A DNA stretch of 64,000 nucleotides, taken from the NCBI RefSeq assembly GCF_028293835.1, contig NZ_JAQGNX010000170.1, positions 1 through 64,000 of the forward strand. The letters are read 5' to 3'. Shown piece by piece: positions 1 to 9,394 of the stretch. This DNA is from Pseudomonas sp. GTDB lineage: Bacteria > Pseudomonadota > Gammaproteobacteria > Pseudomonadales > Pseudomonadaceae. Under the pieces are notes generated by a model that had not been told where the DNA came from, ran no database searches, and saw only the letters and a list, made by a program, of their open reading frames with translations. Numbering within the stretch: position 1 is the stretch's first letter; every line of letters starts with the position of its first letter. The position numbers were made by a program, and so were the translations under genes.

Positions 1-1898
1 TGGAAACTCAAAAGGAAACCCTGGGCTTCCAGACCGAGGTAAAGCAGCTGCTGCACCTCATGATCCATTCGCTGTATTCCAACAAGGAAATTTTCCTTCG
101 CGAATTGATCTCGAACGCCTCTGACGCTGTTGATAAATTACGCTTCGAAGCATTGTCCAGGCCGGACCTGCTCGAAGGCGGCGCTGAGCTGAAAATCCGT
201 GTGAGTTTCGACAAGGACGCGAAAACCGTCACCCTCGAAGACAACGGCATCGGCATGAGCCGTGAAGACGCCATCACTCACTTGGGCACTATCGCCAAGT
301 CGGGTACTGCGGACTTCATGAAGAACCTGTCGGGCGACCAGAAAAAAGATTCGCACCTCATCGGCCAGTTCGGTGTGGGCTTCTACTCGGCATTTATTGT
401 TGCCGACCAGGTTGAAGTGTTCAGCCGTCGTGCAGGCTTGCCTGCCAGCGAAGGCGTGCATTGGTCTTCAAAAGGCGAGGGCGAGTTTGAAATCGCTACC
501 GTCGAGAAAGCTGATCGCGGTACGCGAATTGTCCTGCACCTGAAAAGCGCTGAAGATGAATTCGCCGACGGCTACCGTCTGCGCAACATCATCAAAAAAT
601 ACTCTGATCACATCGCTCTGCCCATCGAACTGCCGAAAGAGCAGAACGCTGCCGAAGGCGAAGCCGCGCCTGAGCTGGAGTGGGAAACCGTTAACCGCGC
701 CAGTGCGCTGTGGACCCGTCCACGGGGCGAGGTGAAGGACGAGGAATACCAAGAGTTCTACAAGCACGTCGCCCATGATTTCGAAAATCCGCTGAGCTGG
801 AGCCACAACAAGGTGGAAGGCAAGCTGGAATACAGCTCGCTGCTTTATGTGCCAGCTCGCGCGCCGTTCGATTTGTACCAGCGCGAAGCCGCCCGTGGGC
901 TCAAGCTGTACGTACAGCGCGTGTTCGTCATGGACCAGGCTGAGTCGTTCTTGCCGTTATACCTGCGCTTCGTCAAAGGCGTGGTCGACTCCAACGACCT
1001 GTCGTTGAACGTATCGCGTGAAATTCTGCAGAAAGACCCGATCATCGACTCGATGAAGTCGGCGCTGACCAAGCGCGTGCTGGACATGCTGGAAAAACTG
1101 GCGAAGAACGAGCCTGAGCAATACAAAGGCTTCTGGAAAAACTTTGGTCAGGTCATGAAAGAAGGCCCGGCTGAAGACTTCGCCAACAAGGAAAAAATTG
1201 CCGGCTTGCTGCGTTTCGCATCGACCCACGAAGATGGCGGCGAACAAACCGTCGCGCTGAGTGAATACCTGGCCCGTGCCAAGGAAGGTCAGGACAAGAT
1301 TTACTACCTGACCGGCGAAACCTACGCTCAGGTCAAAAACAGCCCGCACCTGGAAGTCTTCCGCAAGAAAGGCATCGAAGTGTTGCTGTTGACCGACCGT
1401 ATCGACGAATGGTTGATGAGCTACCTCAGCGACTTCGACGGCAAAGGTTTTGTTGACGTTGCACGTGGCGATCTGGACTTGGGCAAACTTGACTCCGAAG
1501 AGGACAAGAAGGCCCAGGAAGAAGTTGCCAAAGACAAGGAAGGCTTGATTGAGCGCCTTAAAGCCGCTCTGGGCGAGGCTGTCAGCGAAGTGCGGGTTTC
1601 CCACCGCCTGACCGATTCGCCGGCGATCCTGGCCATTGGCGAGCAAGACCTGGGGCTGCAAATGCGTCAGATTCTTGAGGCCAGCGGCCAGAAGGTTCCG
1701 GATTCCAAGCCGATCTTCGAGTTCAACCCGGCTCACCCGTTGATCGCCAAGCTTGATGCAGAGCAAAGCGAAGAGCGTTTCGGTGATCTGTCGCACATCT
1801 TGTTTGACCAGGCCGCTCTGGCAGCAGGCGACAGCCTGAAAGACCCGGCCGCGTATGTGCGCCGTCTGAACAAGCTCTTGGTAGAGTTGTCGGTTTAA
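1..1898 (+). CDS. htpG: Molecular chaperone HtpG (HSP90 family), 5' partial
   Basis: ATP-dependent cytosolic homodimeric chaperone of the HSP90 family. The window opens inside the gene: reading from base 3 gives [17 protein letters not shown], the beginning of the N-terminal GHKL ATPase domain, so only about three residues are missing. Visible motifs are [13 protein letters not shown] with the nucleotide-binding Asn (near residue 41), DNGIGM, the lid sequence [11 protein letters not shown], the middle-domain segment [10 protein letters not shown], and a C-terminal dimerisation region ending [10 protein letters not shown]. The complete protein would be about 634 residues, the usual Pseudomonas length. 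A strong terminator follows 12 bases after the stop, so it looks like the end of its transcript. Confidence 0.98.
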   Translation, partial: ETQKETLGFQTEVKQLLHLMIHSLYSNKEIFLRELISNASDAVDKLRFEALSRPDLLEGGAELKIRVSFDKDAKTVTLEDNGIGMSREDAITHLGTIAKSGTADFMKNLSGDQKKDSHLIGQFGVGFYSAFIVADQVEVFSRRAGLPASEGVHWSSKGEGEFEIATVEKADRGTRIVLHLKSAEDEFADGYRLRNIIKKYSDHIALPIELPKEQNAAEGEAAPELEWETVNRASALWTRPRGEVKDEEYQEFYKHVAHDFENPLSWSHNKVEGKLEYSSLLYVPARAPFDLYQREAARGLKLYVQRVFVMDQAESFLPLYLRFVKGVVDSNDLSLNVSREILQKDPIIDSMKSALTKRVLDMLEKLAKNEPEQYKGFWKNFGQVMKEGPAEDFANKEKIAGLLRFASTHEDGGEQTVALSEYLARAKEGQDKIYYLTGETYAQVKNSPHLEVFRKKGIEVLLLTDRIDEWLMSYLSDFDGKGFVDVARGDLDLGKLDSEEDKKAQEEVAKDKEGLIERLKAALGEAVSEVRVSHRLTDSPAILAIGEQDLGLQMRQILEASGQKVPDSKPIFEFNPAHPLIAKLDAEQSEERFGDLSHILFDQAALAAGDSLKDPAAYVRRLNKLLVELSV

Positions 1899-1910
1899 AC
1901 GACCAGCGAA

Positions 1911-1935
1911 AAACCCGCTTCGGCGGGTTTTTTTT
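1911..1935 (+). terminator. Rho-independent terminator of htpG
   Basis: AAACCCGC, a TTCG tetraloop and GCGGGTTT form a perfect 8-bp stem followed directly by five more T. It lies 12 bases after the htpG stop and before the next gene's ribosome-binding site. Confidence 0.93.
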
Positions 1936-1959
1936 AATAATTTTTTACGAGGGCAACAA

Positions 1960-2688
1960 ATGAGCAACGTTACCGTTCGTTCCGTGGTTTACCAAATTGA
2001 TGGCCAATCGTATGAAAGCCGTCTGGTGTTTGATTCCAGCGATGCCTCGTCGCGTCCAGGTCTGGTGATGGCGCCGAACTGGATGGGCGTGAGCGAAGGC
2101 GCGGAAACGATCGCGCAATCGGTCGCCGAACAGGGTTACGTAGTATTGCTGGCTGACTTGTATGGTCAGGCGGTCCGTCCGCAAAACGGTGATGAGGCAG
2201 CCGCAGCCATGATGCCGCTGAAGAATGATCGGGGTTTGACGCGTAAGCGTATGCAAGCGGCCCTGGACGCGCTTAAGTCACAGACTGACGCGCCGGTGGA
2301 CACCGGCAAGCTGGCAACCTTCGGTTTCTGCTTTGGCGGTTGCTGCTCCCTGGAACTGGCCCGTAGCGGTGCTGATCTGAAGGCCACCGTCACCTTTCAC
2401 GGCAGTCTGGACACACCGAACCCGGCTGATGCCAATAACATCAAGGGCCCGGTGTTGGTCATGCACGGCGCTTCCGATCCTCTGGTCCCGAAAGAACAGT
2501 TGCCTGCGTTCGAAGACGAAATGAACGCGGCAGGCGTGGACTGGCAATTGCTCAGCTACGGCGGCGCGGTGCACTCGTTTACCGATCCGCATGCCAACAC
2601 CCCGGGCAAACAAATGTACGACGCCAAAACCTCAAAACGTGCGTTTACGTCAATGCACAACTTGCTGGACGAAGTGTTCAAGGGCTAA
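1960..2688 (+). CDS. Dienelactone hydrolase family protein
   Basis: An alpha/beta hydrolase of the dienelactone hydrolase (carboxymethylenebutenolidase) family, 242 residues, with no signal peptide and so cytosolic. The Cys-Asp-His triad typical of the family is visible: the nucleophile in GFCFGGCCS (around residue 123), Asp in MHGASDPLVPKE and His in GGAVHSFTDP near the C-terminus. The ATG follows ACGAGGGC at normal spacing. True dienelactone hydrolases sit in chlorocatechol operons. This copy stands alone between htpG and a repeat cluster, so the substrate is unknown and a general housekeeping esterase is more likely. Confidence 0.9.
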   Translation: MSNVTVRSVVYQIDGQSYESRLVFDSSDASSRPGLVMAPNWMGVSEGAETIAQSVAEQGYVVLLADLYGQAVRPQNGDEAAAAMMPLKNDRGLTRKRMQAALDALKSQTDAPVDTGKLATFGFCFGGCCSLELARSGADLKATVTFHGSLDTPNPADANNIKGPVLVMHGASDPLVPKEQLPAFEDEMNAAGVDWQLLSYGGAVHSFTDPHANTPGKQMYDAKTSKRAFTSMHNLLDEVFKG

Positions 2689-2708
2689 TGCTTTAACACT
2701 CCCCAATT

Positions 2709-2923
2709 TGTAGGAGTCAACGCATAACTTATTGACTTAAAAATAATCTGTAGGAGCTGCCGAAGGCTGCGATTCGACCGGGAACCGGTCGCCCTCGTTA
2801 TACCGCTGAAGGGGTGCGCCGGTCGCCCGCCACCCCGGCCTATCGCAGCCTTCGGCAGCTCCTACAGGTTTTGTGTTTGCTGCGCGACAGCACGGCGTCG
2901 AAGACGTGGCGGACCCTCCTACA
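2709..2923. repeat. Extragenic repeat (outer element) interrupted by a REPIN-like insert
   Basis: The element has TGTAGGAG at one end and CTCCTACA at the other. Apart from its central insert (2755-2868), it matches the reverse complement of 32213-32304 with few mismatches: the blocks around CGCATAACTTATTGACTTAA and TTTTGTGTTTGCTGCGCGAC occur at both places. It fills the gap between the dienelactone hydrolase and pirin genes, and no gene is seen in it. Confidence 0.85.
2748..2867. repeat. REPIN-type palindromic element
   Basis: A 26-bp arm (2748-2773, beginning CTGTAGGAGCTGCCGAAGGC) is repeated as a perfect inverted copy at 2842-2867, separated by a 68-bp loop. Each arm contains its own imperfect palindrome (GCTGCC GAA GGCTGC). 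This is the architecture of REP doublets (REPINs), which RAYT transposases mobilise in Pseudomonas. No RAYT gene is in this window. Confidence 0.85.
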
Positions 2924-2929
2924 GATACG

Positions 2930-3784
2930 CTATCTCGGCAACTCGATCCTTTCTATTTCCCCAGGCACCGTTGGCCAGTCTCCTGCGGCCCAGCGCGCGC
3001 GGGCCTGGTCGATCATGGCCGGATCGCTGGCAACAAAGTTCCAGTTCATCCGGCGCGGCCCGTCCAACGGCGCGCCCCCGATCAGCACCCCATGGCATTC
3101 ACTGGCGGCGCCTAACGTCATGGCTTCGCCCATGGGCAAAACCACCAGTGTTCGCACCTCCACGGGCTCGCCATCCAACTGAGCGTCCCCGGACAGCAGG
3201 TACAGCGCGCGCTCTTCATGCTCTGCCGGAATCAACAAGGTGGTGGCGGTTTGCAGATTGATCTCGGCATACACCGTCGGCGACTGCACCGGAACCGGAG
3301 ACACCAGGCAAAAGCCGCTGCCAGCGATCATGCGAATACGAATACCCAGGTTGTCACTGAGCGGAAGGGTCGGCGCCGGATGATGACTGTAATGCCCAGG
3401 CCCTTGCTCATGCTCCTTGGGCGTAGCCAACCAGACTTGCAACCCGTGCATGCGCGAACCCGCAATACGCAACGCTTCAGGGGTACGCTCGATGTGCGCA
3501 ATCGCGCTGCCAGCGGTCATCCAACTGACCTCGCCGGGTTGGACCCTTTGGTCGCTACCCAAGCTGTCCTTGTGCAGCAGTTCGCCCTCAAACAAGTAGG
3601 TGAGGGTCGACAAGCCGATGTGCGGATGCTGACGAATATTCATGCCATGACCGGCCGGATAATCGGTTTCCAGCAGGTGATCAAAGAACACGAAGGGGCC
3701 GACACTGCGGCATTTGGCGGAGGGCAGTGGGCGCAGTATCGGCTGGCCTTCAACATCTTCGGCGCGTGGCTTGATTACGATCAT
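2930..3784 (-). CDS. Pirin family protein
   Basis: A bicupin of the pirin family, 284 residues from the ATG chosen here (MIVIKPRAED). A TTG five codons upstream is also open, but the ATG sits 4 bases after GAGAG, a better start. Metal-ligand positions of the family are visible in the N-terminal cupin: HPH in NIRQHPHIGLSTLTYLFEG, and the His and Glu of AIAHIERTPE. Bacterial pirins are iron-binding proteins with redox-sensing or quercetinase-like activity. The role of this one cannot be read from sequence. An OsmC-family remnant lies just upstream in the same orientation. The stop abuts the end of the repeat block. Confidence 0.9.
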   Translation of the reverse strand: MIVIKPRAEDVEGQPILRPLPSAKCRSVGPFVFFDHLLETDYPAGHGMNIRQHPHIGLSTLTYLFEGELLHKDSLGSDQRVQPGEVSWMTAGSAIAHIERTPEALRIAGSRMHGLQVWLATPKEHEQGPGHYSHHPAPTLPLSDNLGIRIRMIAGSGFCLVSPVPVQSPTVYAEINLQTATTLLIPAEHEERALYLLSGDAQLDGEPVEVRTLVVLPMGEAMTLGAASECHGVLIGGAPLDGPRRMNWNFVASDPAMIDQARARWAAGDWPTVPGEIERIELPR

Positions 3785-3801
3785 TGGGGCTCTCGGCAAT
3801 G

Positions 3802-3960
3802 CTATTGACTGAAAGCACCTTCAGCCAGGTGGGTTTCGATGGTCACTTCAGTGCTGGTCATCAACGTGTGGACCGGGCAGTGATCGGCAACTCGGTGCAG
3901 CAAGGTGCGTTGAGCATCGCTAGGGGCCCCGCGCGGCGTCAGCTGGACCTGAATGGGATA
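3802..3960 (-). pseudogene. C-terminal remnant of an OsmC-family peroxidase gene
   Basis: Read on the minus strand this gives PIQVQLTPRGAPSDAQRTLL, then HRVADHCPVHTLMTSTEV and a short tail ending at a TAG. DHCPVHTLM is the second-cysteine motif of the OsmC fold (organic hydroperoxide reductase-like). A TGA (3961-3963) stands directly in frame upstream, and no OsmC N-terminal half or first catalytic Cys is found in the following 200 bases. About 52 codons of a normal roughly 140-codon gene survive. It lies 18 bases upstream of the pirin ATG in the same direction, suggesting a former osmC-pirin pair. Confidence 0.8.
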
Positions 3961-4125
3961 TCAGTAATCGCGCATTGTCAGAAACCGCGGCGGATTGGGT
4001 CATTGAGCCAGTAGCTTGGCATTTCATCACAACCGTTAGCGCGCAGGAATCACTGTTGTGCTTTTGTTTCGACGCCGCCAACGATATCAGCCGCCATGCA
4101 ACATAGGCTGAGCGGAAAAAATGGC

Positions 4126-4156
4126 AAAAAAACGGCGCCCTGAGGCACCGTTTTTT
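4126..4156 (-). terminator. Terminator of fabA-fabB
   Basis: On the minus strand, AAAAAACGGTGCC, a TCAG loop and GGCGCCGTTTTTTT form a GC stem flanked by an A-run and a T-run, 22 bases after the fabB stop. The A-run may also let it work from the other side. Confidence 0.88.
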
Positions 4157-4178
4157 ATCGCGGTTTTACAATAGCCTA

Positions 4179-5399
4179 TTACTTACCCTGCCAGCGTTTG
4201 AGCACCAGCGTGGCGTTAGTGCCGCCGAAACCAAAGCTGTTGCTCATGACCTGGTCGATCTTGGCGTTTTCACGGGTTTTGGTCAGGATCGGCATGTCAG
4301 CGACAACCGGGTCCAGCTCGTCGATGTTAGCGGAGCCGGCAATGAAGTTGCCTTCCATCATCAACATGCAGTAGATCGCTTCGTGAACGCCAGCGGCGCC
4401 CAGGGAGTGACCGGACAAACTTTTGGTCGAGCTGATAGCCGGTGCGTTGGTGCCGAAGACTTCACGCACGCCTTCCATCTCTTTCGCGTCGCCTACCGGG
4501 GTGGAAGTACCGTGGGTGTTGATGTAATCAATCGGTCCCTCAACGGTAGACAGCGCCATCTGCATGCAGCGGATGGCGCCTTCGCCGCTTGGCGCAACCA
4601 TGTCGTAGCCATCGGAAGTCGCACCGTAGCCGACCACTTCAGCGTAGATTTTTGCGCCACGGGCCAGAGCATGTTCCAGCTCTTCAACCACGACCATACC
4701 GCCGCCACCCGCGATGACGAAACCGTCACGCTTGGCATCGTAGGCACGGGAGGCTTTTTCCGGGGTTTCGTTGTACTGGGTAGACAGCGCGCCCATGGCA
4801 TCGAACAGGAACGACTGGCTCCAATGTTCTTCTTCACCGCCACCGGCGAAAACGATGTCCTGTTTACCCATCTGGATCTGTTCCATGGCGGTGCCGATGC
4901 AGTGAGCACTGGTGGCACAGGCAGAAGCGATGGAGTAGTTCAGGCCTTTGATCTTGAACGGGGTGGCCAGGCAGGCGGAAACCGTGCTGCTCATGGTCCG
5001 CGTTACGCGGTATGGGCCTACACGTTTGACGCCTTTTTCGCGCAGGATATCCAACGCTTCCATCTGGTTCAGCGTCGACGCGCCACCGCTACCAGCCACC
5101 AGGCCAGTGCGGGGGTTGGACACTTGATCTTCGCTCAGGCCCGAATCGGCGATGGCGTCTTTCATGGCCAGGTACGCGTAAGCAGCGGCATGGCCCACGA
5201 AGCGATAGATCTTGCGATCAATCAGTTCTTCGAGGTTGAGGTCAATGGAGCCGGAAACCTGGCTGCGCAGACCCATTTCGGCATATTCCGGATTAAAACG
5301 GATGCCAGGGCGGCTTGCACGCAAGTTGGCGGAAACGGTGTCTTTGTCATTGCCCAAGCAGGAAACAATGCCCAGACCAGTGATAACGACGCGGCGCAT
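4179..5399 (-). CDS. fabB: Beta-ketoacyl-ACP synthase I FabB
   Basis: Condenses malonyl-ACP with acyl-ACP in type II fatty-acid synthesis and is the synthase that elongates the cis-3-decenoyl-ACP made by FabA. The ATG at 5399 ([18 protein letters not shown]) follows AAGGG and gives 406 residues, the same as E. coli FabB. The reading frame is open further upstream, into fabA, but that is not coding. Thiolase-fold catalytic residues are present: Cys in [11 protein letters not shown] (residue 161), His in [11 protein letters not shown] and His in [12 protein letters not shown], plus the GFGGTNA C-terminal loop. It is 10 bases downstream of fabA and ends at a terminator, so fabA-fabB form an operon. 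Confidence 0.98.
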   Translation of the reverse strand: MRRVVITGLGIVSCLGNDKDTVSANLRASRPGIRFNPEYAEMGLRSQVSGSIDLNLEELIDRKIYRFVGHAAAYAYLAMKDAIADSGLSEDQVSNPRTGLVAGSGGASTLNQMEALDILREKGVKRVGPYRVTRTMSSTVSACLATPFKIKGLNYSIASACATSAHCIGTAMEQIQMGKQDIVFAGGGEEEHWSQSFLFDAMGALSTQYNETPEKASRAYDAKRDGFVIAGGGGMVVVEELEHALARGAKIYAEVVGYGATSDGYDMVAPSGEGAIRCMQMALSTVEGPIDYINTHGTSTPVGDAKEMEGVREVFGTNAPAISSTKSLSGHSLGAAGVHEAIYCMLMMEGNFIAGSANIDELDPVVADMPILTKTRENAKIDQVMSNSFGFGGTNATLVLKRWQGK

Positions 5400-5409
5400 G
5401 CGAATACCC

Positions 5410-5925
5410 TTAGAAATTTTCAGTGGAAGTGAACAGGCCGACCCGAAGGCTTTCGGCGCTGTAGATTTCGCGACCATCAACGCTCACGGTGCCGTCGGCA
5501 ATTGCCAGGACCAGTTTGCCTTTCATGGTGCGTTTGATCTGAATGTTATAGGTGATCTTCTTTGCAGTAGGCAGTACCTGACCGAAGAACTTCACTTCGC
5601 CAGAGCCCAATGCACGGCCACGGCCAGGGTTACCCTGCCAGCCGAGGTAGAAGCCTACGAGTTGCCACATGGCGTCGAGGCCCAGGCAGCCCGGCATGAC
5701 TGGGTCACCTTCGAAGTGACAGGCGAAGAACCATAGGTCGGGATTAATATCCAACTCGGCGACCAATTCACCTTTGCCGTACTTGCCACCCTCTTTGCTG
5801 ATATGGGTGATGCGATCCACCATCAACATGTTAGGGGCGGGCAGTTGCGCATTACCTGGGCCGAACAGCTCGCCGCGACTGCAGCGCAGCAGGTCTTCCC
5901 GGGTATAGGCGTTTTGTTGGGTCAT
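5410..5925 (-). CDS. fabA: 3-hydroxydecanoyl-ACP dehydratase/isomerase FabA
   Basis: Dehydrates 3-hydroxydecanoyl-ACP and isomerises trans-2- to cis-3-decenoyl-ACP, the branch point to unsaturated fatty acids. It has 171 residues, the standard length. The hot-dog fold catalytic pair is visible: His70 in [14 protein letters not shown] and Asp84 in [17 protein letters not shown]. The ATG is preceded by GAGGAG (minus strand) at good spacing. It is first in the fabA-fabB operon. In pseudomonads expression responds to unsaturated acyl-CoA through DesT/FabR-type repressors; a candidate site lies about 150 bases upstream. Confidence 0.98.
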   Translation of the reverse strand: MTQQNAYTREDLLRCSRGELFGPGNAQLPAPNMLMVDRITHISKEGGKYGKGELVAELDINPDLWFFACHFEGDPVMPGCLGLDAMWQLVGFYLGWQGNPGRGRALGSGEVKFFGQVLPTAKKITYNIQIKRTMKGKLVLAIADGTVSVDGREIYSAESLRVGLFTSTENF

Positions 5926-6073
5926 GCGAGCTCCTCAATAATCCTGTGCGGCAGGGTGGGGCGTTACGTGCCCCGAATAACAAGTCCTGGCCGGATGACG
6001 CGCCAGATCTCAGCCGTCAGCCTACTCATAGACTATTGCGTTGTAGTGAAAGTCACAGCACAAGCGGAATGAA

Positions 6074-6089
6074 AGCACACTTGTGCACT
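6074..6089. promoter_or_regulatory. Candidate operator upstream of fabA
   Basis: The minus strand reads AGTGCACAAGTGTGCT, an imperfect inverted repeat whose GCACA/TGTGC arms are exact. It has the size and overall look of FabR/DesT-type sites that control fabA-fabB in gamma-proteobacteria, but I have not matched it to a defined consensus. It lies in the 224-bp gap shared with the 3' end of the kinase gene. Confidence 0.35.
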
Positions 6090-6149
6090 GAAATCATAAT
6101 CCAACCCGCTTTTACTCGCTGATTGGGCCATCAAGACTGCCGTAATTTA

Positions 6150-8075
6150 TCATTTATCGCCAGTCGCAGGTGCTGGAAGGGGCAGCCAATGCTGAAGAAC
6201 TTGTTGTAAGTCAGCTCGTTTGAAGGGCTTGGCCAAATAATCATTCATGCCTGCCTGCAAACAGCGCTCCCGGTCACCGTGCAAGGCATTGGCGGTCAGG
6301 GCAATGATTGGCACCTGCCCACGGGCGGGTAATTGACGTATTTGGCGCGTGGCTTCGTAACCGTCGAGTATAGGCAGCCGACAATCCATCAAAATGGCCG
6401 CGAACTCGTTGACAGCAACCGCCTGCACAGCCTGGGCGCCGTCATTCGCCACGCTGACCTTGAAGCCCAGACTGCGCAGCATGGCCTCGATAACGGTCTG
6501 GTTGACCGGGTTATCTTCGACCAGCAGTACCTGCAGGCTCCTGCCGTCGTCACTGGCTTCAACGGCGGGGGCTATTTTTTCGGGCTTTTTGTGATGGTAC
6601 AGCGTCAGAGGAATTTCCAGGGTGAAGACCGAACCCATGCCTTCTTCGCTTTTGGCCCGCAATGTCCCGCCCATGCGCTCAGCCAGCGTGCGCGCGATGG
6701 GCAGGCCCAGTCCGGTACCGCCATAGCGCCGGGAAATGGAACTGTCGGCTTGCTGGAAAGCATTGAACATGAGCTCAAGGCGCTCGGCAGAAATACCAAT
6801 GCCACTGTCACGAACAATGCAGGTGAACCAGATCAAATTATGGTCCAGCGGCTGCCACTGGGTTTCAACCTGGACGCTGCCCAGCTCAGTGAATTTCATT
6901 GCGTTGCCAATCAGATTGACCAATATCTGGCGAATTCGGGTGGGATCGCCTTGCACTTCCAGCACGTCGAGTCCGGGCGGGGATTTCAACTCCAGCAGCA
7001 AACCGCGCTGCTGGGCGCTGTGGTGGAACGCTTGGGCGGAGGTGCTGATCAGCTCCGCCAGGTTAAACGGAATGCTTTCTAGCTCGAGGGCGTCGCGCTC
7101 AATGCGTGAGAAGTCCAGAATATCGTTGATTACCCGCAACAGGTGTTCGGTGGATTCGGTGGCCAGGGTTGAATATTCGGCCTGCTCCTCGGTCATGCGC
7201 GTGGTTTCCAATAACTGCAACATGCCCAGGACGCCGTTCATGGGCGTACGAAGCTCGTGACTCATCATCGCCAGGAAATCGGATTTGGCGCTGTTGGCGC
7301 GCTCCGCTTCTTCCCGTGTCTGAATCAGTTGCGCGATGGCTTGCTGTTGCTCGCCGCTGGCTGTTTCCAGGCCCGAAGCGAGGTGGTTGATATGGCGCGC
7401 CAGGTCGCCCAGTTCGCCATCGTCGGGCACTGGGAGCGGCATGCGGTAATCGCCTTGTTGGATCGCCTTGACCGCTTCGACCATGTCGCTGATGGGCTGC
7501 GACAGACTCAATGCCAGGCGCCGCGCCAGGATGTACGTAAACAACAGCGCAAAAAGAGCGAGAATGACCGCCTTGAACAGGATTTCTTGCTGCCGTTGGC
7601 TGAACGCATCGTTGGACATTCCTACCAATACTCGTCCGATGTAGTCGTTCGTACGGGGCGCGGGGCCGTTTGAACCGTCCAGTAGATACGCGTCCGGATT
7701 GCTGCTTTGCAGGCGTATCGGGGCTTGAAACATTTCTACCTGGGTCGGGCGCGTACCGTTCAGGTCCGGTTGCTCGACATACACCAAAACGTGATTATTG
7801 TTGTCCTGGACCTCCAGAAAACGTACATGGGGGGTTGCAAGCGTCGCCCGCATCAAGCCTTCGAGCACTTCATAATTGCCCACGATAACGCCGTACTCTG
7901 ACGCTGGAGCCAGTTGGTTCGCGATGAGTTGGCCAGTGGAATTCAGTTCCTGGCGCAGGTCCTGAAGACGTACAAAGGTAAAAAAGCTGATGAGTAACAG
8001 AGTCAACAGCAGTGCCGGGCCCAGGCTGATGATTTGCGTACGGGTGTTGATCCCCCAGCTGCGCTGAAATGTCAT
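6150..8075 (-). CDS. Hybrid sensor histidine kinase (PA1611-like, HptB-pathway type)
   Basis: A membrane hybrid kinase of 641 residues. Order: TM helix (about 17-38), periplasmic sensor region (about 40-165), second TM (about 168-188), HAMP, HisKA with the phospho-acceptor His273 in MMSHELRTPMNG, HATPase with DSGIGI and GGTGLGLPIA, and a C-terminal receiver with Asp564 in LMDCRLPILDGYEA and the conserved Lys in YLAKPF. There is no Hpt domain, so phosphate must pass to a separate Hpt protein. In P. aeruginosa the kinase next to fabA, PA1611, has this architecture, interacts with RetS and feeds the HptB branch controlling the biofilm/virulence switch. Orthology is inferred from domain order and position. 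It is monocistronic here. Confidence 0.9.
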   Translation of the reverse strand: MTFQRSWGINTRTQIISLGPALLLTLLLISFFTFVRLQDLRQELNSTGQLIANQLAPASEYGVIVGNYEVLEGLMRATLATPHVRFLEVQDNNNHVLVYVEQPDLNGTRPTQVEMFQAPIRLQSSNPDAYLLDGSNGPAPRTNDYIGRVLVGMSNDAFSQRQQEILFKAVILALFALLFTYILARRLALSLSQPISDMVEAVKAIQQGDYRMPLPVPDDGELGDLARHINHLASGLETASGEQQQAIAQLIQTREEAERANSAKSDFLAMMSHELRTPMNGVLGMLQLLETTRMTEEQAEYSTLATESTEHLLRVINDILDFSRIERDALELESIPFNLAELISTSAQAFHHSAQQRGLLLELKSPPGLDVLEVQGDPTRIRQILVNLIGNAMKFTELGSVQVETQWQPLDHNLIWFTCIVRDSGIGISAERLELMFNAFQQADSSISRRYGGTGLGLPIARTLAERMGGTLRAKSEEGMGSVFTLEIPLTLYHHKKPEKIAPAVEASDDGRSLQVLLVEDNPVNQTVIEAMLRSLGFKVSVANDGAQAVQAVAVNEFAAILMDCRLPILDGYEATRQIRQLPARGQVPIIALTANALHGDRERCLQAGMNDYLAKPFKRADLQQVLQHWLPLPAPATGDK

Positions 8076-8283
8076 TGGCTTATTGGTCGCCGAATGAAGC
8101 GCTGCGGCATAGGGCGCCGTTGCGTTGCCGGGAGGTCCCTGTCATCGACAAACACATGTTCAACCTCTGATGGTATCGGTCCTGCATGTTAACCGACGTA
8201 GAAGCAAATGCCATGGAACTTGCGCGGTATTGATCAGCCTCAATTGAGCTGTTGCCAGGGCTGGTCGCGACCGCACGGCCCCG

Positions 8284-8289
8284 TATAAT
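8284..8289 (+). promoter_or_regulatory. Candidate -10 element for gpsA
   Basis: A perfect TATAAT lies 40 bases before the gpsA ATG. No good -35 is seen at 16-18 bp; TTGCCA lies 26 bp upstream, too far for standard spacing. Support is therefore only moderate. Confidence 0.45.
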
Positions 8290-8329
8290 GCCTGCCATCG
8301 CCAGAATGATGGCTCTAAATGGATTGGTT

Positions 8330-9352
8330 ATGACTCAACAGCAACCTATCGCGGTTCTTGGAGGCGGCAGCTTCGGTACTGCAGTGGCGAACCTGCTGGC
8401 GGAGAACGGCTATCCAGTCCGACATTGGATGCGTGATGCGGCCCAAGCCGAAGCGATCCGGGTCAACCGTGAAAACCCACGTTATCTCAAAGGCATCAAG
8501 GTTCACCCAACGGTTGAGCCTTTGACCGACTTGCTGACAACCCTTACTGACAGCGAGCTGATTTTTGTCGCCTTGCCCTCCAGTGCGTTACGCGCTGTGC
8601 TGGCGGAACACGCCGGTCTGTTGACTGCCAAAATGCTGGTCAGCCTGACCAAGGGCATCGAGGCCCACACGTTCAAGTTGATGAGCGAGATTCTCGAAGA
8701 AATTGCGCCGCAATCGCGCATCGGTGTGTTGTCCGGACCCAATCTGGCTCGGGAAATCGCCGAGCACGCGTTGACCGCAACCGTGGTCGCCAGCGCGGAC
8801 GAAGACCTCTGCCAACAGGTGCAAGAAGTGCTCCACGGTCGCACCTTCCGTGTCTATGCCAGCGCCGATCGGTTTGGTGTCGAACTGGGTGGAGCGTTAA
8901 AGAACGTCTACGCAATTATTGCCGGAATGGCCGTGGCGTTAGGCATGGGTGAAAACACCAAGAGTATGCTGATTACCCGTGCATTGGCGGAAATGACCCG
9001 ATTCGCCGTCAGCCAGGGTGCGAACCCGATGACCTTTCTCGGATTGGCCGGAGTCGGCGACTTGATCGTGACTTGTTCATCGCCGAAAAGCCGCAACTAT
9101 CAGGTCGGTTTCGCCCTCGGACAGGGGTTGACGCTTGAAGACGCCGTTACTCGTCTAGGGGAAGTGGCCGAAGGGGTGAACACACTGAAGGTGCTCAAGG
9201 TCAAAGCCGATGAACTCAATGTGTACATGCCGTTGGTTGCAGGGTTGCACGCGATTCTTTTCGAAGGTCGTACGCTTAACCAGGTAATTGAAGTGCTGAT
9301 GCGCGCCGAGCCGAAAACCGATGTCGATTTTATTTCTACCAGTGGGTTCTAA
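8330..9352 (+). CDS. gpsA: NAD(P)H-dependent glycerol-3-phosphate dehydrogenase GpsA
   Basis: Reduces dihydroxyacetone phosphate to sn-glycerol 3-phosphate for phospholipid synthesis; cytosolic. The ATG giving [20 protein letters not shown] is chosen because the Rossmann GGGSFGTA motif then starts about ten residues in, as in the family. Earlier in-frame ATGs would add a non-conserved tail. The protein has 340 residues. Other family segments include [29 protein letters not shown] with the catalytic Lys, [12 protein letters not shown] and the C-terminal catalytic-domain helix. It starts a probable operon with the DUF4389 gene and sixA. Confidence 0.97.
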   Translation: MTQQQPIAVLGGGSFGTAVANLLAENGYPVRHWMRDAAQAEAIRVNRENPRYLKGIKVHPTVEPLTDLLTTLTDSELIFVALPSSALRAVLAEHAGLLTAKMLVSLTKGIEAHTFKLMSEILEEIAPQSRIGVLSGPNLAREIAEHALTATVVASADEDLCQQVQEVLHGRTFRVYASADRFGVELGGALKNVYAIIAGMAVALGMGENTKSMLITRALAEMTRFAVSQGANPMTFLGLAGVGDLIVTCSSPKSRNYQVGFALGQGLTLEDAVTRLGEVAEGVNTLKVLKVKADELNVYMPLVAGLHAILFEGRTLNQVIEVLMRAEPKTDVDFISTSGF

Positions 9353-9394
9353 CTGAACCGCTGATCATGGAAGCCACGCAAGCAGGGGAAGGTC

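Noticed and set aside
957-1967. 336-codon antisense frame over htpG
   Set aside because: Antisense shadow; htpG is fully recognisable on the other strand.
3784-4014. 76-codon plus-strand frame over the OsmC remnant
   Set aside because: The minus strand carries a clear OsmC motif; the plus frame has no recognised features.
4383-5432. 349-codon antisense frame over fabB
   Set aside because: Same reason; fabB has intact catalytic residues.
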